Position numbers and translations under genes: made by a program. The notes beneath the pieces are model-generated. The model ran no database searches. It was not told the DNA's origin and saw only the letters and a list, made by a program, of their open reading frames with translations. From Phycisphaerales bacterium (lineage in GTDB: Bacteria; Planctomycetota; Phycisphaerae; Phycisphaerales; Phycisphaeraceae): a stretch of 6,463 nucleotides of DNA. Positions 1 through 6,463 of this stretch are shown here, piece by piece. Position 1 is the first letter of the stretch, and every line of letters starts with the position of its first letter. The stretch spans positions 1-6,463 of the forward strand of contig JAAUTM010000083.1 of assembly GCA_012031455.1 (NCBI GenBank), given 5' to 3'.

Positions 1-530
1 CCAGGCGGCTGGGGTCGGCAAGGGGACGATCTATCGTTATTTCAAGGATAAAGATGATCTGTTTTTCTCTACCGCTGCCCAGGGGTTTGAAGATTTATGG
101 CAACATTCTCGAAGCCATCCCCACCAGCCCGGACAAATGTGATTTTGAAGGACAGCTTTGCTCTGCTGCTGCGCAGATCAGCGATTTCTTTGAAAGTCGA
201 AGGCAATTGATTCGTATGCTCCCCTCCGATGAAAGCATGCCCCTTAACACTCGGAAAAAGGTCGGGGAACATTGGCAGGCCAGCCGCAAACGATTGCTGG
301 AAGCCGTGGCTTCCCTGATCGCGCGGGGTCAGGTTCAGAAGCATATTCGGCTGGAAATCCCCGCTCAGGTGCTGGCTGCCTATTTTCTCGGGGATCTGCG
401 CACCCGGGCGCGTCATCGTGATATTCTCCCCAAAGAGCATCAGCGACCCGAAGCCGTGGTAGCGATGTTCCTGCGCGGGGCGGCAGTGCATCCGGGCAAA
501 GTTTGCTGTGATCAACCTAAGAAACCATAG
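1..530 (+). CDS. TetR/AcrR-family transcriptional regulator, 5'-partial and frameshifted
   Basis: This is the C-terminal ~175 residues of a TetR-type repressor; the first ~30 residues lie upstream of the window. Bases 2-94 encode the end of the helix-turn-helix, AAGVGKGTIYRYFKDKDDLF, a textbook TetR recognition helix (GTIYRYF) followed by the family's usual KDDLF turn. This frame then stops at 140-142. The protein continues in the next frame from about base 96 (YGNILEAIPTSPDKCDFEGQ) to the stop at 528-530. Its ligand-binding half includes the LAAYFLGDLRTRAR and AVVAMFLRGA helices typical of the C-terminal dimerisation domain. One extra base near 93-97 explains the switch. The gene lies 9 bases before the outer-membrane channel gene on the same strand, so it probably controls the pump operon and itself. 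TetR identity is sure; the target, ligand and operator are not visible. Confidence 0.88.
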   Translation, partial: RRLGSARGRSIVISRIKMICFSLPLPRGLKIYGNILEAIPTSPDKCDFEGQLCSAAAQISDFFESRRQLIRMLPSDESMPLNTRKKVGEHWQASRKRLLEAVASLIARGQVQKHIRLEIPAQVLAAYFLGDLRTRARHRDILPKEHQRPEAVVAMFLRGAAVHPGKVCCDQPKKP

Positions 531-539
531 AAGTTCATA

Positions 540-2521
540 ATGTGTGACATGATATTGAATCGCATTGAATATCGATGGATGTTGGGAATGCTGCTGGCTG
601 GCCTGCTTTGGGGCTGTCAATCCCCCGGCGACTACCGTGAGGAAGCGGACCAGGTGGCCCACGACCTTATCAGCAGGGTACGCGGCAATGTCGTCGGTAA
701 CGATGACTCCATCACCGTCGAACCCCTGCAGACACCCTGCGCCGCCGATTACTCACACGGCAGGACCTGCCCCTGAGTGTGCGCGAAGCACTGGGCAGTG
801 CCGACCTTGAACCCATCCCTCAGTTCCCTGATGAGGATTACCTCAAGCACGAGGATGTGCCCGCCCATCCCCAGTCATCATTTCGAGAAAGTGATGGCGT
901 GCTAATGATCAACATGACCGATGCCTTGCGTATGGCAGCAGCAGGTAACCGGGAATACCAGACCCAAAAAGAAGATGTTTTTCGCACAGCTTTACGCCTC
1001 GACCTTGCGGATCAAAACTTCAGGCTTACCTGGGATGGCCTGATCACCAACACCACCAATGCTGACCTGAGCGGCCCGCCCGATACTTTTGACAACCGAA
1101 CTCAGGGGACGCTGGGGTTGACCCAACGACTCAAAAACGGCATCACTTTCAACACGGCGTTGACCATGAATCTGGTCGCCCTGCTGACGGGCAATAAACC
1201 CAGTGCCCGGGGCATCACCGGGGATGCAAGCATCTCCTTGCCGCTCATGCGAGGCAGCGGAGAGTTTATTGTCACCGAACCTCTCACCCAGGCTCAGCGC
1301 GATCTGGTTTATGCCATCTACCGGTTTGAACGCTTCAAACGCACCTTTGCAGTGCGTGTCTTTAATGAATATTTGTCGGTGCTCCAGCAGTACGACCAGG
1401 TGCGTAATGCTGAGGACAACTACCGCAGGCTGGTGACTTCCACCCGGCGTGCCCAGCGTTTGCAGGAAGCCGGCAGGCTCAAACCGATCGAAGTCGATCA
1501 ATCCCGGCAAAACGAACTTCGCTCCCGGGCATCATGGATCGGTTCCCAGCAATCACTGGCCCGCCGACTGGACAGTTTCAAACAACTGCTGGGGTTGCCG
1601 GTGGATGCCCGTATTGAAATGGATCGCAGCGTCTTGGAGGGCATGTACCAACGTGCCAAGGACTGGGGCGACAAACTGGACCGTGAAGAGGGGCCAACCG
1701 AGGTGCCCGGTGCGGATGTCCCGGTGGTTTTGGAACCAGCGAACACACAGGATCGCGGGCCGTATGAACTGGAGGAACGCCAATCCATTCTGCTTGCACT
1801 GCGCAATCGCCTGGACCTGAAAATTGCGGTGGGACGAGTGCTGGATCGTCAGCGAAACACAGCCGTGGCTGCCGACCGCCTGCGGGCGGACCTGACTCTT
1901 TTGGCCAGAGGTTCGGCAGGGGCCTTGGCTGGCACCGATGGTGAAAACAAGCGACTGGAACCCGGTGATGGTAATTATTCCACCGTGCTGTCATTGGACC
2001 TGCCTTTGGAACGTACCGGCGAGCGTAACAGCTACCGATTCAGTCTGATTGATCTGGAAGCAGCGATCCGCTCGCTGCAGGAGAACGAAGACACGGTCAA
2101 GCTGGAGATTCGCAACAATCTGCGCCGGCTGCTCGAGCAACGTGAAAACCTGCGGATTCAGTCACGGGCACTTACGCTGGCGGAGCGTCGAGTGAACAGT
2201 ACGAACCTGTTTCTGGAGGCTGGCCGGGCCCAGATCCGTGATTTGTTGGAAGCTCAGGATGCGCTGGTGACGGCTCAGAACGCATTTACCTCGGCGATGG
2301 TGAGCTACCGTGTGGCGGAACTGGAAATGCAGCGTGATCTGGAAGTGCTGGAGGTGGGTGATGATGGGTCGGTGTTGGAAGTTGATCCATCGACTTTCAC
2401 GGCCATACCCCCGGCAGCACAGCCTAATGCGGTGATCGAAGGTACGAACAACGACGATGCCATGACTCCGATGGAGGCGCCACCTGTGGAGGCACCCGCG
2501 GATCAAGGAGTTCAGCCATGA
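540..2521 (+). CDS. TolC-like outer-membrane efflux protein (OEP family), predicted lipoprotein, one frameshift
   Basis: Outer-membrane channel component of the tripartite pump, about 660 residues when one missing base is restored. The N-terminus has a short hydrophobic segment, MLGMLLAGLLWG, then Cys26, which fits a lipoprotein signal although Trp at -2 is not canonical. The first frame runs into a stop at 774-776. From about 725 the adjacent frame gives PADTLRRRLLTRQDLPLSVR and continues without interruption to 2521. Adding one C to the run at 723-726 joins ITVE to PPADTLRRRLL. Two OEP repeats are visible, one around EAGRLKPIEVDQSRQ (~residue 310) and one around FLEAGRAQIRDLLEAQ (~557), each with long amphipathic helices. 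The last ~55 residues form an acidic, Pro/Ala-rich tail. A weak Shine-Dalgarno (AGAAG, 529-533) precedes ATG 540; codons 4 and 14 are alternative starts. The stop overlaps an ATG as ATGA at 2518-2521. The family assignment is firm. Confidence 0.88.
2505..2510 (+). promoter_or_regulatory. Shine-Dalgarno sequence AAGGAG before the adaptor gene
   Basis: AAGGAG is a near-perfect Shine-Dalgarno inside the 3' end of the outer-membrane protein gene. It is seven bases from ATG 2518, which overlaps the preceding stop as ATGA, but 17 bases from ATG 2528, the first start in the adaptor's frame. ATG 2518 opens a different frame that ends after about 36 codons. Either the ribosome re-initiates at 2528, or one base around 2521-2527 is wrong and the adaptor truly starts at 2518. 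Confidence 0.55.
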
Positions 2522-2527
2522 TGGGGA

Positions 2528-4454
2528 ATGAAATGGTTCGGAAAATTATCCAAGCCCGCAAAAGTGGGAGTGCTGGCAGGCAGCGCAGCGATGGTGCTGG
2601 TGCTGGCAGCCTCGGCAGGAGTTTTTGACAGTAACAGCGGTGCCTCAGCCTTGCCCAGCTTCGTGGTGCAGCGTGGTCCACTGACTATCAACGTCGTGGA
2701 CACGGGCACGATCAAGCCGCGCCAGCAGGAAATCATCAAGTCGGATGTGGAGGGTAACACCACCATCATCTACCTGATCCCTGAAGGGACCCTTGTGAAA
2801 AAGGGGGATTTGATGATCCAGCTGGATTCTTCCAAGCTGGAGGAGAATCTGCTTAATCAGCAGATCACCATGCAAAACGCCGAGGCCAGCTTTATTCGTG
2901 CGCGTGAGCAGTTTTCCATGACTCAGACGCAGACGGAGATCGATGTCACCAAGGCCAAGCTTGACTACCAATTCGCCCAGGAGGACCTGTCGAACTATTT
3001 CGATGGCGAATACCCCAAACTATTGATGGAGGCTGACAACAAGATCACCCTCGCCCGGGAACAGATGGAACAGGCCAAGGAAAAGCTGCGCTGGTCGGAA
3101 CGACTTTTCCAGGAAAAATATCTCTCCCAGACTGAGTTTGAGAGTGACCGCCTGGCGCTGCAACGCGCAAAACTCGATCATGATCTGTCCGTCGCCAATA
3201 AGGACCTGTTGGAGAGGTTCACGCATGAGCGCAAGCTCAACACGCTACGGACTAATGTAGATCAAATGAAGCGGGCTCTGGATAAAGCCTTGAGCAAATC
3301 CAATGCTGACATCGTGCAGGCTGAGGCGGACCTGCGTGCCAAAGAGGCTGAGTTTGAACGGCAGAAACAAAGACTGACCAAGATCGAAGAACAGATTTCC
3401 AAGACCAGGCTTTATGCTCCACGCGCAGGGATGGTGGTCTATGCCACTAGTGCCCAGGGTGGCGGATATCGTGGGAATACCGAACCCTTGGCGGAAGGCC
3501 AGCAGGTGCGTGAGCGGCAGGAATTGATCTTTTTACCCACCGCAGCCGAATTCGATGTGCAATTAAAAGTCCACGAGTCCAGCCTGGAGAAGATCAGCCT
3601 GGGCCAACCGGTGCGCATCACGGTGGATGCTCTGCCGGGTGTAACTTTCACCGGGGCCGTCAGTCGAATTGCCCCCTTGCCCGATCCCACGAGCGTCTGG
3701 CTGAATCCCGACCTGAAGGTCTACACCACCTCGGTGCAGATTGACGGGGACCACACCAACCTGCGCACGGGCATGAGCTGCCGGGCGGAAATCATCGTCG
3801 ATCAGTATGAGGATGTGTTGTACGTTCCGGTACAGTCGGTCCTGCGTGTCAATGGCAGGCCGACCGTGTGGATGATTGATGGCGATAAGCAGACCCCCAA
3901 AGTGGTGAAGGTGGGGTTGGATAACAACCGCATGATTCACATCACCGAAGGTCTTGCGGCTGGAGAAAGGGTGAGTTTGTCACCGCCGCTGGCCGCTGCC
4001 AGTGCTGATGAAAGCTCTGCTGTGGCACCCAATCCCGGACCAGCCGGATCAGCAGCAGCGACGAAGCCCGCAGGCACTCGACCCACTGCTCCGACCAATC
4101 CCCCCGGGCAGGCTGGCTCAACAACGCCCAACGGACCTCCGGGTGGTGTCCAGCCAGTTGCTGGTGTGGGTGCGACCCCCGGCGATACGGGCGCCACGAA
4201 CCCTGTTGATTCCATGAAACCCACGCAACCCCCGCAGGCCAACCCGGCCATGGGTGAGCGGCCAGCAGGTGAACGCGGTGCCGGTTTGAGTCAGGAAGAA
4301 CGTGAGGCTCGAAGAAAGAGGTTCGAAAGCATGACGCCCGAACAACGTGAGCAATTACGGGAAACAATGCGTCGTCAACGGGAGCAGTCGGGGGAATCAG
4401 CCGGGCGGAGCCCCTGCACCGGGGGGACCAGCAGCGCAAGGGGATCAACGTTGA
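2528..4454 (+). CDS. Periplasmic adaptor (membrane fusion protein), MacA/HlyD family
   Basis: Links the inner-membrane ABC transporter to the outer-membrane channel. About 641 residues after correcting one extra base; MacA of E. coli has about 370. In order: a membrane anchor at residues ~13-33 (VGVLAGSAAMVLVLAASAG), first half of the lipoyl domain (~60-105, with EGTLVKKGDLMIQLD), a long coiled-coil hairpin (~107-290, rich in Glu, Gln, Lys), second lipoyl half (YAPRAGMVVYA, ~296-306), beta-barrel (~341-425) and membrane-proximal domain (~430-485, DVLYVPVQSVLRVNG). A Pro/Gly/Ala-rich tail (~486-585) and a charged helix (~587-620) follow. The frame shifts between 4390 and 4426. The new frame gives the tail GGAPAPGGPAAQGDQR and a TGA at 4452-4454 sharing its last base with the ATPase ATG. 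Without the correction the frame would read through into the ATPase. ATG 2528 lacks a well-spaced Shine-Dalgarno, so the start is less sure than the family. Confidence 0.87.
4438..4444 (+). promoter_or_regulatory. Shine-Dalgarno sequence AAGGGGA of the ABC ATPase gene
   Basis: This purine run lies nine bases before ATG 4454, inside the end of the adaptor gene. Together with the TGATG stop/start overlap at 4452-4456 it marks an independent start for the ATPase. It is the main evidence that the continuous frame across adaptor and ATPase is not a natural fusion. Confidence 0.6.
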
Positions 4455-5201
4455 TGTCAGCCACCACCATGCCCAACTTATCAACAACCCCGAATCCCTC
4501 GTCTGCAGGCAGGGATGTGGTGCTCGAATTGCGTGAGGTCACCAAGGTTTATCAGATGGGTACCCAGCAGGTTCATGCCTTGGCTGGAGTGTCTTTGCAA
4601 ATCAAGCGGGGTAGTTTCTGGGCACTCATGGGTGCCAGCGGTTCAGGCAAAAGTACCATGCTCAACGTGCTGGGGTGTCTGGACCGCCCGACCCGGGGCC
4701 ATTACTACCTTGAAGGCACGGATGTGGCGACGCTGGTCGATGATGCCCTGTCGGACATCCGCCTCAAGTATCTGGGTTTCATTTTCCAGAATTTCAACCT
4801 GATTCCACAATTGACGGTGGCTGAGAACATCGAACTGCCGCTTTATTACCTGGGCTGGGAGTCGGAAAAAGCTTCGGCTCGTGCGGCCGAGTTGGCCGAT
4901 CTGGTCGGGCTTGGTAAACGTTTGGGGCATCGGCCCAGTGAGTTATCCGGTGGACAGCAGCAGCGAGTGGCCATCGCCCGTGCCTTGTCCAACGACCCCT
5001 CCATTCTGCTGGCCGACGAACCTACCGGAAACCTTGACTCAGCCACCGGTGAACAGATCATGGCCCTGCTCAAAAAAACTCAACGCCGAAGGGCGAACCA
5101 TCATCATGGTGACCCACGAGGCCGACATCGCTGCCAACGCCCGGCAAAGGCTCATCATGAAAGATGGACTCATCCACCACATGGAAGGCGAAGGTTTGTA
5201 A
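4454..5201 (+). CDS. ABC transporter ATP-binding protein, MacB/LolD type, one frameshift near the C-terminus
   Basis: ATPase subunit of the pump, 248 residues after correction, the normal size for a stand-alone MacB/LolD/YknY-type ATPase. Motifs from ATG 4454: Walker [10 protein letters not shown] (60-68), Q-loop [13 protein letters not shown] (Gln112), signature LSGGQQQR (164-171), Walker B ILLADEP with Glu189, D-loop GNLDS (192-196) and H-loop His221 in [21 protein letters not shown] and [10 protein letters not shown] are hallmarks of this subfamily. After residue 208 (LLKK) the frame is lost in a run of seven A (5072-5078). Removing one A gives [19 protein letters not shown] and a normal end, HHMEGEGL, with TAA at 5199-5201. 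The start is supported by AAGGGGA (4438-4444) nine bases upstream and by the one-base stop/start overlap with the adaptor gene, which implies translational coupling. The ATPase sits on its own polypeptide, unlike E. coli MacB. Confidence 0.92.
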
Positions 5202-5239
5202 ATCAGTACTCATGGAAACTTCGACCTGGGAGCCGCTTG

Positions 5240-5293
5240 ATGAACCTGGGCGTATTAGCAATCGTTGGCTGGACAGCTTTGGAAAACGTATGA
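5240..5293 (+). CDS. Possible 17-codon leader or coupling ORF before the permease (speculative)
   Basis: ATG 5240 follows TGGGAG (5227-5232) by seven bases and opens a 17-codon frame, [17 protein letters not shown]. Its TGA (5291-5293) overlaps the permease ATG at 5290 as ATGA. The peptide is hydrophobic, and its first eight bases, ATGAACCT, are repeated at the permease start. Such an arrangement could couple permease translation to upstream translation. It is very short, has no recognisable homologue, and sits in a stretch that is also open in the permease frame from ATG 5212, so chance is quite possible. Confidence 0.15.
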   Translation: MNLGVLAIVGWTALENV

Positions 5294-6463
5294 ACCTCAA
5301 AACAATGCGACTGTTTTTGGACATTCGACTGGGGATTAAAAATCTCCTGCTGCACAAACTGCGATCGTTTCTGACGATGTTGGGGGTGGTTTTCGGGGTT
5401 GCCAGCGTGGTGGCGATGCTGTCGGTGGGGGAAGGCGCAAGCGTGCAGGCTTTGGAACAGATTCGCAAACTGGGCAGCAATAACATCATCATCAGCGCGG
5501 TCAAGCCCACGGATGCAGTTTCCACCAGCAATCAGCGTTCGTTCATGAGTATCTACGGATTAACCTATGACGATCTGGATCGTGTGCAATCCGGGCTGGA
5601 TACGGTCAAGCGTGCGGTGCCTGTGAAGGTGGTGCGCAGGGAAGGGCGGCTGCGGGAACGGGCCATGGAATTGCGCATCGTGGGCACCACACCCGACTGG
5701 TTCTCGCTGGTGCAGCGCCCCTTGGTGGCTGGGCGGGTGATTCTGCCGCAGGATGAGGAGGAATCTGCGAACGTCGTGGTACTCACCGAATTTGGTGCGC
5801 GCAAGATTCTGGCAGGGGAAAACACACTGGGTCAGACGCTGTCCATCGGAAGTAATACTTATAAGATCGTCGGCATCATTCAAAGTGAGCAGTCACAGGC
5901 GGGGGGGATTCAGACCCCGGATCAGGAGGTCGATGCCTACATTCCCATCAGGGTGGCCCGTGAACGTTACGGGATGTGATCATCCGCACGACCGCAGGCA
6001 GTTCCGAGAGGGAGATGGTGCAATTGCATCAGATCATCGTGGAGGTGGATGATCTGGCCAATGTCGAAAAGACAGCCGCAGCATTGGAGTCGATGCTGCG
6101 CCATTTCACAAACGTGATGATTACCGCATGAGCGTGCCGCTGGCGCTTCTGCGTCAGGCCGAGGCTACCAAACGCACCTTCAACATTGTGCTGGGCTCGA
6201 TCGCAGGGATCAGTCTGCTGGTGGGGGGGATCGGCATCATGAACATCATGCTGGCATCGGTGACCGAGCGCACCCGCGAGATCGGCATCCGCCGTGCCAT
6301 CGGCGCCAAGAAGAAACAGATTATCACTCAATTTCTCATTGAAACCGTGGTGCTGTCGCTGATCGGTGGGGCGGTGGGGATTGCTCTGGGCGTGGCGATA
6401 CCCATCATGATCACCCTGCTGGCGGGGATGGCCACGGTGACGACATGGTGGAGCCTGATGCTT
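5290..6463 (+). CDS. MacB-type ABC transporter permease, 3'-partial, two frameshifts
   Basis: Inner-membrane permease (FtsX/MacB superfamily) of the pump. About 392 residues are present, and only the last transmembrane region is cut off by the window end. From ATG 5290: short cytoplasmic start, TM1 (~26-46, in [19 protein letters not shown]), a MacB periplasmic core domain (~47-280), TM2 (~299-322, [20 protein letters not shown]), the cytoplasmic coupling stretch [16 protein letters not shown] (327-342) and TM3 (~350-380). Two bases are missing: one G in 5971-5973, where RERYG then stops instead of continuing [10 protein letters not shown], and one A in 6110-6112, where RHFT should continue [20 protein letters not shown]. 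The fragments lie at 5290-5979, ~5976-6131 and ~6110-6463. The start is a choice: 5290 has GGA six bases upstream and gives the usual family N-terminus. ATG 5212, in the same frame, would add 26 polar residues and leave a 10-base gap to the ATPase stop. Confidence 0.9.

Noticed and set aside
54..140. Use of ATG 54 as the real start of a 158-residue protein
   Set aside because: Bases 2-94 in the other frame encode an unmistakable TetR helix-turn-helix, so the frame from ATG 54 is only the downstream half of that gene reached through an indel; its first ~14 residues are out-of-frame sequence.
69..662. 197-residue open frame on the minus strand across the TetR and channel gene starts
   Set aside because: No recognisable motif. 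It overlaps two well-supported plus-strand genes and is the antisense shadow of their codon bias.
565..810. 81-residue plus-strand frame at the channel gene start
   Set aside because: Third-frame shadow of the lipoprotein-coding segment, with no signal, motif or ribosome-binding site.
2570..2616. Short GTGCTGG/GCAGGCAG-like repetition
   Set aside because: It reflects Val, Leu, Ala and Gly codons of the adaptor's membrane anchor, not a DNA repeat element.
3942..4487. 181-residue and 104-residue minus-strand frames under the adaptor tail
   Set aside because: They mirror the GC-rich Pro/Gly/Ala-coding tail; low-complexity composition explains their openness.
5079..5293. Continuation of the ATPase frame to 5293 ([20 protein letters not shown] and beyond)
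   Set aside because: It loses the conserved H-loop, which is intact in the adjacent frame; the His/Arg-rich end is out-of-frame translation, not a metal-binding domain.

Overview
The window holds one co-directional (+ strand) gene cluster for a tripartite ABC-type efflux or export pump. In order it encodes: the C-terminal part of a TetR/AcrR-family repressor (1-530), a TolC-like outer-membrane channel protein that looks like a lipoprotein (540-2521), a MacA/HlyD-like periplasmic adaptor (2528-4454), a MacB/LolD-type ABC ATPase (4454-5201) and a MacB-type permease (5290 to past the window end). Gaps are 9 bases or less, or overlaps, up to the ATPase stop. The permease follows after at most 88 bases. 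This is the layout of a single operon in which the first gene is probably the local regulator. No RNA gene, mobile element, CRISPR array or terminator was seen, and the promoter and operator lie upstream of the window.

The pump would work as follows. The permease, probably a dimer, and the ATPase, a separate polypeptide here rather than fused as in E. coli MacB, power a mechanotransmission-type transporter in the inner membrane. The adaptor is anchored by an N-terminal membrane segment, and its long coiled-coil hairpin bridges the periplasm to the outer-membrane channel. The substrate cannot be read from the sequence; macrolides, peptides, lipids and siderophores are all known for this family.

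The most striking property is that the reading frame of every gene is broken by single-base indels: six in 6.5 kb, near bases 95, 724, 4390-4426, 5072-5078, 5971-5973 and 6110-6112. Most lie in or beside short homopolymers. Conserved motifs continue intact on both sides of each break, and no in-frame substitution stop was found. This looks more like sequence or assembly error in draft or metagenomic data than gene decay. An apparent adaptor-ATPase fusion of 921 residues is best explained as a product of one of these breaks.

The organism is a Gram-negative (diderm) bacterium of moderately high GC. The lipoprotein-type TolC homologue with an N-terminal extension, the split MacB, and the adaptor tail with a charged MTPEQREQLRE-like helix remind me of Planctomycetota (Phycisphaerae-like) or Verrucomicrobiota. 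This is recall of family style, not a search, and confidence is low. I see an ordinary efflux operon with several unusual details, and no clear evidence for a new type of system.
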